Below, piece after piece: positions 50,489 through 62,213 of a DNA stretch of 64,000 bases (positions are counted from its first letter, which is position 1; every line of letters begins with the position of its first letter). This DNA comes from Lithodes maja (lineage: Eukaryota; Arthropoda; Malacostraca; Decapoda; Lithodidae), in the NCBI GenBank assembly GCA_037953745.1, contig JBAKBP010003069.1:62001-126000 (forward strand), in the 5' to 3' direction. Both the position numbers and the translations under genes were made by a program. The notes under the pieces are model-generated. The model saw nothing but the letters and a program-made list of their open reading frames with translations, did no database searches and was not told the origin of the DNA.

Positions 50489-52616
50489 ATGTCGCTGTAC
50501 GGGTCTGAGAATGGTGAGAGCCCAGAGGTGGAGAAGGAGGAATTGTTGGACGGTTTTCGGGTGGTGAACAGTGAGGAGGATGCTCGGAAGTTTTTGGAGG
50601 TGCCTGTGTCAGCTGACCGGTTAACAGGGGTTGACCGGTATGGGTTGCAGTGCCTAGCCACGGTCTTAGGCTATCCTTGTATGAGTGGTATGTTGCGGAG
50701 TGAGCTGATTACCTGTGTGCTGGATGGGGGGCATGGTGCTTCGAGTGGAATCGGAGCTGGGGCACGTTCTCCCCAGCTTCCATCTCACTCGACTCCAACT
50801 GTGCCGCCCTCTCGGTTGCCGGAGCACGGTACACTCCCGCATACCAATTTGCGCTGGCAGCTTGGTTTACCTTCAGGTGGCCCACTGGGTGGGTCCCCAG
50901 TGATAGCACCCCCTCCTCAAGGTTTGTCCCCCGAGATGTTACTTCAGCTCGAGCTTGCTAAAATTAAGGCTCAGTCGGATTGCCGAGAGGCTGAGCTCAA
51001 GTATAGATATCAGGCTGAGTCTGCAAAGTATTGTGCCGATGTTGACCTAGAAAACATTCGTGTAGGGGTGACAGGGAACCGTCTCGGCCAGGGGGGTCGA
51101 GCCAGTGACCAGTCTCTGTCGCATCTATTGAAGTTAGTGCCAGTGTTTGATTAATCAGGAGTTACAGAATTTTTCCTTCGTTTTGAGAAAAAGTGCCGGG
51201 AGCATCAGTGGCCCGAGGAGAAGTGGGCAGCCCTTGTTTCTTCATGATTAACGGGGAAAGCCCTCAAGGCGTACGATGCTTTACCCTTAGAGTCTAGTGG
51301 TGACTATGAGGAGTTGAAAGAGGTTGTCCTGAGGGTGTATGAGTTACAGCCAGAGACCTATAGGCTGAAGTTTAGAGCTGTTCCTAAGCGAAAGAAGAGT
51401 ACTTTCCAGGAGCATGCCAGAGAATTGTCAAATGCATTTGAACATTGGTTGAGGTCGGAGAAAGCAACTACTTTTGATGCGGTGAAGCAATTAGTGTTGT
51501 TAGAGCAATTCTTCAAATGCACTGGCGGTGACTTGACTCTTAATCTTAAGGAGAAGCGACCTTAAACTCTGCAAGAGGCGGCTGAGCTGGCTGACCTCAG
51601 GTTGTCATTGATTCGTGGGTGCGGGTCTGCACAGAGAGCTGAGGCAGGTAACAAGGGGCGTACCACTCCACCCCCCCGAATTAATGACACAACAAATTAC
51701 ACATTTAAGAGTACTGGTGCCAATTTTGATCCCAAGTCAAAACCCTTCCCGTTAAAGAAAGGCCAGGGCCCTTCCCCACCTCAGGGGAAGTCCAAGAGAG
51801 AAGTGGAATGTTTCAAGTGTCATAAGAAGGGGCATATTGCGCGCTCATGTCCGAGCACACAGCCTACAGCGGTGGTGTCACTAGTGAGCAACATCGGTGT
51901 GTCTTTGAGGTCTTCCGCGTTTGCCCGGGGTAAAAAGTCGGTTGCGAAGTCACAGTCGGTGCAGAAGCAGCAGGAGGGCTCGTCACCCGTCCGAGATGCT
52001 TTTTGCGGTCATAGGGAGCACGGCACTGTGAGGTGGGCTGGTGTGGAGCATAGGCTTGAGTTGCTGCGTGATACGGGCGCTTCCCAGACACTTCTTAAGA
52101 ACTTCACTGGCAAGCCTACTAACACGGCTCGGGTTGTGGTGGTTCAAGGCATCAATGCTACGCGGTCTTACCCGCTGGTCAGAGTGGAGCTTGAGGTGGA
52201 CGGTGTGACACGGGAGTTGGATGTGGGATTTGTGGAGAAACTGCCAGTTAAGGGGGTCGACCTCCTTCTCGGCAACGACTTTGCGGTGCCTACTTCCGAG
52301 GTTCCACCCTTAGTTGTTGCCGAGAGGGCGGCCGACACGAGTAGGGAAGGGGCAGGAGTGGGTAGAGAGGTGTCAATTGCAGCAGATGGCGTGTGTTGTC
52401 ACCAGATCTCAATCCTCTCAGGTGTCACAGCCTAGTCCTAAGGTTTCAGACCAGCGGAGGAAAGGTCAGAAGGAGAAGGCCAAGGCTGGTGGTCGGTTTG
52501 AGAGTTTTGACCCAGCGGCACTCCATGGTGACTCAGTACTTGCACCACTTTTAAGGTCCGGAATGGCCCCAGAACCTGTCCCACCTAGTGACATGGTACA
52601 GCACAGCACTCTATGA
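50489..52616 (+). pseudogene. Gmr1-like gag-protease, broken
   Basis: ATG at 50489. The protein aligns with the intact Gag: SEEDAR motif, RLTGV, the SHSTPTVP segment, a second block with FEKKCREHQWPEEKWAAL, KAYDALPLES and ELQPETYRLKFR, then the zinc knuckle CFKCHKKGHIARSC and protease DTGASQT near 52070. In-frame stops occur at 51152, 51245 and 51563, and a frame change near 52345 moves the reading to the frame ending at 52616. It lacks the RRHEDET expansion seen in the intact copy. It is a dead relative, diverged enough to be another subfamily. Confidence 0.85.
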
Positions 52617-52737
52617 CAGAAGCGTTCCCAGACTAAGCAAGCAAGGCTTGAGCAGCCCAGTATCAGGGGTGGCCACAAGTTGCTCCAGGAGCATTTGGAC
52701 AGGTTGGCACCCTCTGATATATGTTGGTTGCAATTAG

Positions 52738-53044
52738 TGGGGCAGATAACTGGAATAATCGTTCATTTCTGGAAACAAGCACCAAAATTGGCACACATAC
52801 TCCTTGGGGATTGCTCTTTTGATAAAACCCGTTAGCCACCTAAAAATTCAAGATGGCGGCCATTTTTCAAGATGGCCGCCATTGAATATACAGAAACATT
52901 GCATTTCGCAATATAATCGCATCCTATTTGAATGATCTTGGTGTCAAATCATAAATTTTTCACTATGTAGAATCCGAATTTGGAACCATGGACTTACTCA
53001 CTAGCTTCCTTGTACCATAATATCAGTCCCGGAATCATAATTAG
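52738..53044 (+). repeat. Left TIR with paired AAGATGGCGGC motifs
   Basis: Inverted match of 63706-64000. Blocks: CGTTCATTTCTGGAAACAAGC, GGCACACATACTCCTTGGGG, an internal palindrome around 52846-52888 with AAGATGGCGGCCAT and its inverse, then GGAACCATGGACTTACTCAC. The outermost ~35 bases have no visible partner because the right TIR is cut by the window end. Confidence 0.85.
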
Positions 53045-53170
53045 GGTAAAAAGTGCCCATATCATAGGCACCATCAGTCCGATATATTATTGGATGTACA
53101 TGTAGGCAGTAGGCCTATACTTGTTTGTCACTTTTTGTCTTGCTGCCTGGATGAGTATACTACAACGCTT

Positions 53171-54006
53171 CTAAACCTCGCATCTGCAGCTGCACAGTGC
53201 CGTGCAGGTCAGACCAAAGCAGTACCATTTGCATCGACTGCAGCATTCCGACTTGCATCCACACTTAGTCAGCTGCTGGCAACTCTCTGCAATGGGTGGG
53301 AGCTCTGTCCAAACGATCTGCCACAGATCTCCTTTCTTGGTCCAGCCCCAGTTGGCAGGAGTCTGCGTTTCTGGTTGATGTACTGTTAAATGACTCCAGA
53401 TGCAGCCTGCCTGGTAGGCAGCACGCTTCACATGCTGCTTCAGTGCTGCTCGGGTTGGAGGAATGGCTTCGTACGGCCTCTGCTTCCAAGCAAACATGTC
53501 CAACCTCGCATCATCGACACCTTCAGCTGTGCTGGATCTGTCGTACATCATGACCACGAACTTCTCCAAGGTCTTCAGGTCTTCATCATCAGCTACCGGT
53601 GGGTACTGGCTGAGTTTGCTGAAGACACCGGAAGCCTCATCACAAACATCCCAAGTTTGCCAAGCAGACTTCTTCCCTTTGCCACGGAATGCTGAAACGA
53701 CATCGCAGCCAGTGAAGGCATGGAAGAAGAGCATCCCTTTGCTCTTTTCTGCAAGAGTGCAACACAAGTCATGTACAGGAACCCACCTCAGGTTCTGTCC
53801 TTGGTCAAAGGCAACCCACAACTGCTCCAGACCTAGCTCCTGAAGTGCCTGCAGAACACTGACTGCGATGATGACAACATCTGTGTCGCTGGCTTTGACC
53901 ATGATGACTTTGCTGCCTGCTTCTGTTGCATGCCTGGCATGCACAAAGTTCCGTGTGTCAGCTTCTTCATGACTGCACGGTGCCACCCCAGCCAGATTGA
54001 TAGTGC
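53171..54006 (-). pseudogene. FEN1-like nuclease, C-terminal half with Cys-rich tail
   Basis: From about 53986 the minus strand reads HEEADTR, then KASDTDVVII: the acidic pair E-x-D and D-x-D that in FEN1/XPG nucleases bind catalytic metals (compare EAEA and EDMD in FEN1). Next are LWVAFDQGQNLRWVP, FHAFTGCDVVSAFRGKGKK (where FEN-type enzymes have a DNA-binding helical segment), RAALKQHVKRAAYQAG, and a C-terminal cysteine-rich tail with CGCKSEC, CSRCKWYC, CTALCSCRC. This combination recurs in large families of uncharacterised proteins in marine animals as I remember them. The apparent start is GTG and internal; the frame continues from 54606 across an insertion. Nuclease activity is inference. 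Confidence 0.7.
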
Positions 54007-54605
54007 AGTTGCTGACAGGATCTTAAGAACATAAGAACATAAGAAAAGTGGAAATCTGCAGAAGGCCTATTGGCCCATACGAGGCAGAGCCCTTCTTCCC
54101 TACATCCCTATTTGTTTTTTATACCCAACGTCACTAAGAACATAATTATCTCACTACAACCTACATCCCCTACCCTACATCTATCTTATGCTACCTAAGA
54201 ACATATCTCACTACAACCTACATCCCCTACCCTACATCTATCTTATAGCTACCTAAGAACATATCTCACTACAACCTACATCCCCTACCCTACATCTATC
54301 TTATGCTACCTAAGAACATATCTCACTACAACATACATCCCCTACCCTACATCTATCTTATAGCTACCTAAGAACATATCTCACTACAACCTACATCCCC
54401 TACCCTACATCTATCTTATGCTACCTAAGAACATATCTCACTACAACCTACATCCCTTACCCTACATCTATCTTATGCTACCTAAGAACATATCTCACTA
54501 CAACCTACATCCCCTACCCTACATCTATCTTATAGCTACCTAAGAACATATCTCACTACAACCTACATCCCCTACCCTACATCTATCTTATAGCTACCTA
54601 TACAC
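54007..54605. repeat. Insertion: dispersed-repeat head plus ~57-bp minisatellite
   Basis: Begins with tandem ACATAAGA words and GGCCTATTGGCCCAT (as at 845-905). About eight copies of a 57-58 bp unit follow, containing CTACATCCCCTACCCTAC and CCTAAGAACATATCTC; units alternate TATGCTACC and TATAGCTACC. It separates two halves of the nuclease gene that would otherwise be contiguous. Confidence 0.85.
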
Positions 54606-55203
54606 AATGGTCACAATGACCACATTTGGTGTGGCCACACATGCAATCTTATCAGCCAGAAAGTTGAACAGCTCGGCTTTGTTGTCATTTTCTCTCAGGA
54701 AGTTTCGCCAGTTTGAGGGAATTTTGTCCTTCCCTGTCACCCTGTGTCTCACCCCGCATCCTCGCTTTGATCTAGTTTCAGCTTTCAGGCTAGATGGCCG
54801 GTAGACATCAAACACAATGTCTGTTCTCTTGTACTTGGTAGAGTATGCTTGTATTCTAGGAAGGACATCGAGCATTGCGTACTCTTCGAACGTCTTTGAA
54901 CTCCGTGGGGGCAGACTGTTCACCAACGCTGCACCATCAATGATGATGGTGTCGGTGTCTGGCTCTGCCTCAGGGGTTGTAACTTGGCTCTGAAGAATGG
55001 TAGTGAGGTGGGATTTCTGACAGGTGTGGAGCTTTCTACCATCACTGAGGGCAGCAGGATGTGACTGGTTCTCATGACGGAAGAACTCCTTCAAGTCACA
55101 CTCTCTGCTCTGGCATGATTTGAACAGCTTGGAGAACAGTTGACAGTCTTCCTTCAGCACTTTTTGCTTTGAAGAGTCAACAGAGGCTGGTACCTGTCGG
55201 AAA
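54606..55203 (-). pseudogene. FEN1-like nuclease, N-terminal nuclease half
   Basis: Minus-strand reading: DSSKQKVLKEDCQLF, CQSRECDLKEFF, LHTCQKSHL, then IIIDGAALVNSLPP (the position of the first Asp in FEN1's N-terminal region), IVFDVYRPSSLKAETRSKRG (second Asp followed by Lys/Arg, as in FEN1's VFDGKPP region) and LFNFLADKIA. The four-part order DG...FD...E-x-D...D-x-D across this and 53171-54006 matches the FEN1/XPG/PIN-like nuclease fold. A frameshift in the T6 run near 55203 separates it from the upstream part. Confidence 0.68.
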
Positions 55204-55412
55204 AAAGTCAACCCTGTTCTTCTTGATTGGTTCATAGAAGGTGGATTCTTCTTCCCCTTCCAGTCCCTTCATAAACTCCTGGAAACGGACCTTGCCTTTC
55301 TCAAGGTGTGTGCCAATCAGCTCAGCGGCAGTGTGGTGAGCAATATCCTTTGTATCAAGCGAAAGCAGGTCCCGACTCTCCTCCTGGAAAGGATTGCACA
55401 TATCTGTCATGG
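55204..55412 (-). pseudogene. FEN1-like element protein, middle segment
   Basis: Reads MTDMCNPFQEESRDLLSLDT, KDIAHHTAAELIGTHL and FYEPIKKNRVDFF. It joins in frame to 62785-63000 when the BEL element and one copy of the CATGG duplication are removed. Function of this segment is unknown. Confidence 0.75.
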
Positions 55413-55978
55413 TGTCGGGAATAGGGTAACGATCCCGACAGGTTTTGGTCCAATAGGACATTTGAATTTGGCGGTATCGTATCGCTTGTACGATTTCGGC
55501 TGGTTCTTTGTGTATTGTAGTTTATTCTTAAGTTGGGTTAAATATTAACTGTAATTTATAAATATCTACATCAGCTCTAGATATATTATGAAACCAAGTT
55601 ATGGGTTATAATTATTATGAGCCGGCAGCCATATGTAATTTCGCGAAGCGATCGGACGCCGGCCCTTTAGTCTCTCAATCAACACCGTACAGTCAACATC
55701 TCCTCCCCCGGCTCTGACTCAACCCACAGTTCACCATGTGCTACAACTACTAATAATTTATAACAACAGTCCTACATCACCAGTCCTCTAAGCTAAGTTC
55801 ATTGTATCGATATTGTATTATGTGAACATTCCTACATGTCATGCAATTGAACTAGCCGTGTGTGGGGGACTGGATGATACCCATCGACGAATACCTCGTT
55901 GGTAATTATATTATAAATATTTGTTGGGATATATCATGTACCAGTGATGTAATTTAACCTTTATATAAATTCCCGATA
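55413..55978 (+). repeat. 5' LTR of the BEL/Pao element
   Basis: 566 bp. Differs from the 3' LTR at one noticed position (GGATGATACC here, GGATTATACC there). A self-complementary GTCGGG...CCCGAC hairpin lies in its first 28 bases. Confidence 0.95.
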
Positions 55979-55982
55979 AAAA

Positions 55983-56000
55983 TTGGTCCTTCGTGCCCTA
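55983..56000 (+). other. Candidate primer-binding site of the BEL element
   Basis: TTGGTCCTTCGTGCCC starts four bases after the LTR, the usual position. The complementary tRNA is not identified. Confidence 0.5.
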
Positions 56001-56809
56001 AAGCTTCCTTACCGTAGTACCGTTTTGTTTGCTTCCTTGACGCTTGTGGGCTTACAAATGGCTGCCGCCTCGCGCGTTGTTGGCCGACTGCCATTTCCCT
56101 AATTTTGACCCAGCTTCTTCCCTCGTGTTTTTTACCGTTTAGGCACCGTCCCTATCTTTTTTGGGACTAGTTTCCAGGTTTTTTTGGGCGTGTGTTCCTT
56201 GACGTTTTTTGGTGGGTTAGCTGGGCTGGAGATTGGGGTAGGGGTTGTTTCGTCGGTCGCCATTTTGCGCTCATAGGCTTGGCTAGGCTAGGCAGTCTAG
56301 GCCTGCAGGTGTCTGTGGTGGCTATTAATTTCGCTTTGGTGGTGTGCCTGTGGTGTTAGTTGTGTTGTGTCATTGTGGGACTCATTCTTAATTTTGCTGG
56401 TGGGGAGGGTTCTCATGTGACCTTTTATATTTAAATTTCATAATAGCCTAGGCCTAGTTGCTTAAAGTGGCGGTCATGAGTGTCGGTCTTTGTTAATTCC
56501 TAAGCGATTGACAGTTAATAGTCAGACCTCATGATTGTAGCTTAACCAACTAGGCATACCTATAAAGGGCTTACAATAATTAGTGCTTCACCTTACCCTT
56601 TCTTTTAATGGATTTAGTATTTAATTCTTTTGTCTAGTTAGATCATTTCCTTTCGATAGTTTATATTAAGGGGGATGTAAGTATTATGTAATTCTTTTTG
56701 AGTAAATTTCTTGAAGTAATGGGGGTTTGCCGCTGTTGATTCCTAAGCGATTAACGGTTTGTAGTCTGACCTCATTGTAATTTAAGTTGCTTAAAATTAG
56801 ACCTTAACG

Positions 56810-57580
56810 ATGACAGATTTGAAGAAACTTAAGATTCTTAAGGGAGGGATGAAGGGAAGTTTAAATAGATGTTTAAGAGATCTTGATGAATTTTTAATAA
56901 GTGCCACAGCTGATCAGATAAAGGGTAAATTTGCTACTGTTACTAAATCGCTAGCTACTTATGATAGTTATGCTCAGCAGGTATATGGTTTATTGACAGT
57001 TACTGACGATGTGGAAGAAGAAATGTTGGCAGATCTTGAGTACTTTGAGGACGTTAATACAGCCTTAGCCAGACTATCTTCCACTCAAGAATCAACCTCT
57101 GTTAAGGATACCGGTACACCAAAGGCGACTGGTTTTAACCTGCCGAAGCTTACTTTGCCTACCTTTTCCGGGGATTCGGCTACCTGGACTGGATTTTGGG
57201 ATATTTTTGAGTGTTCCGTCCATCATAATAAAACGCTCACATCCATCCAAAGGTTCAGATATCTCCGTGGTCAATTGAAAGGGGAGGCATTGAAGTTAGT
57301 CGATGGGTACAAGCTAGAAGCTACCAGCTACGAGTCTGCAGTGGAGTTGCTGAAGAGAACTTACGGGAGAGTGGAAGTCATCAAGACCGCTTTAATTACC
57401 AAATTCTTCACACTAGATCCTCCATCCTATGATGTGGCGGACCTAAAGGAGTACTATGCCTCCTTTGAGAGCCTCCTGCGATGTATGGAGACAATGGCCT
57501 TCACCAAGGAGGAGATATTTAGTGTGAATATCTTGAATAAGATCCCTCTCCCCAAAGGGAAATCTTACGACGACAACTAA
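56810..57580 (+). pseudogene. BEL Gag, N-terminal frame
   Basis: ATG at 56810 after an untranslated leader of about 830 bp. A helical N-terminus is followed by the BEL/Pao Gag core: LPKLTLPTFSGD, TWTGFWDIFECSVH, KTLTSIQRFRYLRGQLKGEAL, ALITKFFTLDP and NILNKIPLP. It ends at TAA 57578, where relatives continue into the zinc-knuckle region; that region is found in the +2 frame from about 57580. Gag forms the particle shell. The frame break looks like decay rather than a normal junction because the zinc knuckles belong to Gag. Confidence 0.85.
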
Positions 57581-58080
57581 GCGACTCTCCACTAAACTTG
57601 GAAGCGTTGGTGCAGGTGTACCAGACTGAAGTCTTCAATATGGAGAGTACTGGACACTACAGACAAGTGGAGGTGTCGCCATCTACTGCAGCTTTCCCGG
57701 TACAGACTTCTCCTAAACAGAAAAGGCCAATATCATTAGGTTGTAAGTTGTGCAGTGTCCACGGTCATCTGTGGTATCAGTGTCCTAAGTATCCTAAGGC
57801 TACACAGAAGATTAGCAAGGCTAAATCGCTTAAGTTATGTACCAGCTGTCTGGCAAGAGACCACTTCAACAGTACCTGCACCAATTTCTACATCAAACCT
57901 TGTAAGTATTGTAAGGGGAAACATTGGTTTTCCCTTTGCACCCAGTCTGATCGGCACAACGGCAAAGAAAAGGGGAGAACCCCCAAAGAGTCACATGAGA
58001 AAATTAAGAGCGAGGGTGATAAAGTATCTGCCATGTCCATTGTCCATTGCTTCTCGAGAATGTCAATTGCTTCCTACTAT
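57581..58080 (+). pseudogene. BEL Gag C-terminal region, zinc knuckles
   Basis: Reads LEALVQVYQTEV, then CKLCSVHGHLWYQC, CTSCLARDHFNSTC and CKYCKGKHWFSLC: three Cys/His clusters that bind RNA. A second frame change near 58040-58080 leads into the pol frame (LPTMMLPVV, then LLDQCSQRSF, the protease-like region). Confidence 0.82.
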
Positions 58081-61000
58081 GATGCTGCCAGTAGTGGGGA
58101 GTAATAATAATAATATAATGACGCGCACCTTACTTGACCAGTGCTCACAGAGGTCATTCGTTCTGCGGTCATCATTACCCCAGCTCAAGTGTACCAGCAA
58201 GGGTCAAGAGAATTTGCGTCTCCATGGTTTCACTGGTGAAATAGATTCCAGTGACTATGATATTGTGGAGATTTCATATGTTTATAGAAAAAAGGTATGT
58301 CCCATCAAGGCTGTTGTGGTCGACACACTACCCAGTTTCTATATAGCATCAGAGATTCAACCACATTTGAAATATCTCAGAAGCAAGGGGTATAAACTGG
58401 CTGATGATCAACTCTCTGCTAACAATGGTATTATGCTACTGGTCGGAGCTGATTATTACTACGACCTGGTTCACCCTGGATATCGGCGGGTAGATAAGCT
58501 AATAATGCTCCCCACGATCCAAGGTTGTGCCATTTCTGGATCCTATGCCACTTCCTCTCAAGACACACAGGTGGAGGTGGTTACGGTCCTCAAGGTAGCA
58601 GTAAGCCCCATAGATAAGTATATTAGGCCAAATGTGCCTGATAATACATGTACTGATATAGATAAGCTATGGGACTTGGACAATATTGGAATTGACCCAC
58701 ATGAACTTGATCGTGAGTCCAAGCTAGCGTTAAGCTCGTATGAAGAGACTGTAACGTATGACTCTGGCAGAGGTCAGTATGTGGTAAGGCTCCCTTGGAA
58801 TGATAACAAGAGTAAATTACCTACTAATTTCCATCTAGCACTTGGTAGGTTACGTGGCCTTCAGAAGCAGTTTGTCAAGGATCCAAGTTATTGCGAGACT
58901 TATGCGGCAGTTTTAGCCGAGCAGGTACAACGTGGATTTGTGGAGAGAGTAGATCTCAGTGAGTATGGGGATAACATCCATTACCTTGCTCACCATGGGA
59001 TTAAAAAGGACAGTTCCACCACTCCTGTTCGTATTGTGTATGACTGCTCTGCTAAATCCAGTGATCGCTCCTATAGCCTGAATGATTGTCTGTACACGGG
59101 TCCGTCCCTGGTCTCTGATCTAGCGCAAATTATGTTGCGCTTCAGATGTCATAAGTTTGCATGGGTCGCCGATATTGAGAAGGCCTTCCTGATGCTTCAA
59201 CTCCATCATGAAGACAGGGACTCGACAAGATTTTTATGGCCGCGGGACCCAATGGATCTAGAATCGGAGTATCTGGTCTACAGGTTCAGAGTCGTCTTAT
59301 TCAGGGCGACCTGTTCCCAGTTCCTTCTCAACGCTACTATCTTGCGTCATCTTGAGAAGGCTGGACTAGATCCTGACTTCAAGAATGAGATCAAGAATGG
59401 GATCTATGTGGACAATCTTCAAGGCACCGGAGACAATGAAGATTTATTGCTCAAGAGATGCTGGGAGATCCGTGATATATTTGCCAAGGCTCATTTATAC
59501 TTAAGAGAATGGGCCACTAATAGTGATCTTTTGAAAGGTCAATTTGCTTCTGACGGTGTAGCTACTGAGAATAGTGAGGTGAAGTTTTTAGGCCACAAAT
59601 GGGACACTACCACAGATTGTATATCCTTCTGTCACACCCCATGCGGCAGTGAGCTTATGACCAAGCGAAACTGCTTAAGCTTGTCAGCGAGGTTGTTTGA
59701 TCCCCTAGGTTTTTTGCCGCCTGTAACAATCCGTGCTCGTATGTATTTACAGCAACTGTGGCGGCTAAAACTAGATTGGGACACGCCCCTCCCGACTGAG
59801 TTACAAGATACTTGGCGGTTGATTCGGTCGGACCTTTCCACATGTTGCAAGGTCCAACTTAATCGTCAGGTTATTAGTGGTCAACAGGTGGATCTACATG
59901 CCTTTTCTGATGCTAGTAATAGTGCGTACGGTACTGCCATATACGTATGCAATGGTAGTGAAGCGATGCTGGCTATAGCGAAGGCCAAAGTAGCTCCTAT
60001 AAAGAAGATTACAGTTCCTAAATTAGAACTTACTGCATTGCTTCTGTCTGCTCGTCTAATAAAGTTTACACTGGATGCTTATGCAGACGTACTACAGATT
60101 AATAACGTCTATGTCTGGAGCGACAGTCAAATAGCGCTTTCATGGGTACACAGCCAGAAAGTGTTACCTGTTTATGTTTCTAATCGCACTGATGAGATTC
60201 ATGACTTAGTTCCTACAGCTACATTTCGCTATGTGAGCACCAGGGATAACCCCAGTGACATAATTTCCCGGGGGATCTCGGCACAGCAGTTTATGTCTTC
60301 CTCTATTTGATGGCATGGACCTCCATGGCTTACATCTCCAACTGAGTGGCCTCAGGATTTCAGGGATTACATATCTGATCCTTCAAGTCGGCCCCAAGAT
60401 GATGTGTTAAGTAGTTCGAATGTGAGTACTACACATCAGGATAACAAGTTGGTAGAGTGGGAACGTTACGGCAGCTATGATCAAGTAATACGGGTATTTG
60501 CATGGATATACCGTTTCATTAACAACATGAGAAGTTGGGCTCACGGGTCTTTCCTTAGTGAAGATTCGAAGCATATCAGACTCCATGAATTGAGATCAGC
60601 AGAAGCAAAACTAATATGTTTAGTACAAAAGGAATCTTATCCTACTGAACATCAAATCCTGAGCAAGGAGTCAAAGGCCAAACCCTCAAACTTAATGAGG
60701 CAGCTAGGATAATGTATGGAAGGAGGCATTATTAAGTGTAGAGGCAGGATACAAAAGGCGGACATTATTGATTCTGCAAAATATCCTGTCCTCCTTAGCT
60801 CCTCTCATTTGATTACCAAAATGTTGATTCGCCAATGCCATCGGACCTGCCTACATTTTGGCGTAAATTATGTTCTGGCGTATATGCGACAACGTTGGTG
60901 GATCCCTAAGATGCGACAAGCAATTAAAGGGATCCACAATAGCTGTACTATCTGTAAAAGATTACAGGGTAAGCCTTACTCCCCAGTTGATCTACCTCCC

Positions 61001-62149
61001 TTGCCTGAGTTCAGGGTACAAAGGACTGAACCATTTCAGGTAACCGGGGTAGACTACACCGGAGCGATTCATGTTAGAGAATCGCCCGGTAATATCATAA
61101 AGGTATATGCCGTCCTATTCACATGTGCGGTAACCAGAGCGATTCATATTGAATTGATTGACGACCTATCCAGTGAGGGGTTTTTGCATACTCTAAGACG
61201 CTTTGCAGGCCGCAATGGTTTCCCTCAAATTATTATGAGCGATAATGCGACTTGTTTTGTCGGGGCCTCTAAATATCTCCAGAGTTTAATGGATGACCCG
61301 CAGGTTGTGGCTACCCTCACTGGAAAGGGTTGTCAATGGAGATTTATACCAGCACGTGCACCATGGTTCGGGACGATTTGGGAGAGAACAATCGGTATCG
61401 TCAAATCTGCCTTAAAGAAGGTATTAGGAAGGGCACTGATGACCAGAAGGGAGTTGCAAACCATCTTAATATAAATTGAGATGTCAGTCAACGACAGGCC
61501 CTTGACCTATACCTCGGCAGATGTTGATGACCTCTTACCCATTTCGCCTTCCATGATGACACGTGGACGAACCCTTAATACCTTTCCTAGATCGTCCGTA
61601 AATGACGAAGACCTGCTAGACCCTACGTTCGGCAATGCTGACGCCACACGTCGTCGCTTCCAGTATGTAAACAAGGTGTCCGACGATCTATGGAAACGGT
61701 GGACCCAAGAATATTTGCTGTCTCTTCGTGAGCGTCACTCTCATAAGATCAAAGGGACGAATCAACGATGGCCTCGTATCGGGGATATCGTCCTGATTCA
61801 TGATGAGCGTCCTAGGTTATTTTGGAAGCTTGGGAGGATTATCGATTTGTTCCAGGGCATTGATGGTCTTATAAGGGTTGCTAGAATACGAATTTCGACT
61901 GGGGTTACTACTCGCCCAGTCGTAAGGTTATATCCCTTGGAGCAGGATGTAGAACTGCCGGATGATCCTGGCGTCTCTACTGATACCCCTCCGCGGGAGA
62001 GTGCTGGTGACAGTGCTCCTCAAGGTGGGGCAGCTGATAATGAGAAGGATGATCCTCCTCAGGCTTCAGGTGGCGCTCGTCCCAAAAGGAGGGCGGCTAT
62101 GAGTTCCGTGGATCTTTGGAGATCAAAGATCAAACTAGGTGATCTTTGA
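58080..62149 (+). pseudogene. BEL Pol: protease, RT, RNase H, integrase; three in-frame stops
   Basis: One frame throughout, interrupted by TGA 60308, TAA 60710 and TAA 61472. The protease-like region (TLLDQCSQRSFVL) is followed by RT with VRIVYDCSAKSS, WVADIEKAFLMLQL (motif A), CSQFLLNATI and GIYVDNLQ (59405). RNase H-like sequence includes AFSDASNSAYG, PKLELTALL and VWSDSQIAL. Integrase has an HHCC zinc domain (CHRTCLHFG...CTICKR) and a core with Asp 61052, Asp 61241 and Glu 61382. TGA 60308 falls where a Trp is expected before WHGP. YVDN instead of YVDD is, as I recall, normal in many BEL elements. The product cannot be made in full from this copy. Confidence 0.9.
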
Positions 62150-62213
62150 CTTCGATGTCCTTTTGTTGTTCTCTGTATATAGCTCCTGTATATCATTTTG
62201 GTGGCGGGCAATA

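Larger units (their letters stand above)
48472..52737 (+). mobile_element. Decayed Gmr1-like LTR retrotransposon, interrupted by another element
   Basis: Plus-strand relative of the element at 13.3-22.9 kb: 5' LTR (48472-50229), primer-binding site, broken gag and the start of pol. Homology stops at about 52737, within the LAPSDI segment before integrase, where a TIR element begins. The rest presumably lies beyond the window. Confidence 0.88.

Noticed and set aside
53296..53843. Overlapping plus-strand ORFs opposite the FEN-like gene
   Set aside because: Antisense shadows; the minus-strand frame has the conserved motifs.
54150..54600. Regularly spaced repeats resembling a CRISPR array
   Set aside because: Units are contiguous ~57-bp tandem copies without unique spacers, in a eukaryotic TE context; it is a minisatellite.
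59405..59416. YVDN in the BEL RT as an inactivating mutation of YVDD
   Set aside because: As I recall, YVDN is common in BEL/Pao RTs; the lesions that disable this copy are stops and frame changes elsewhere.
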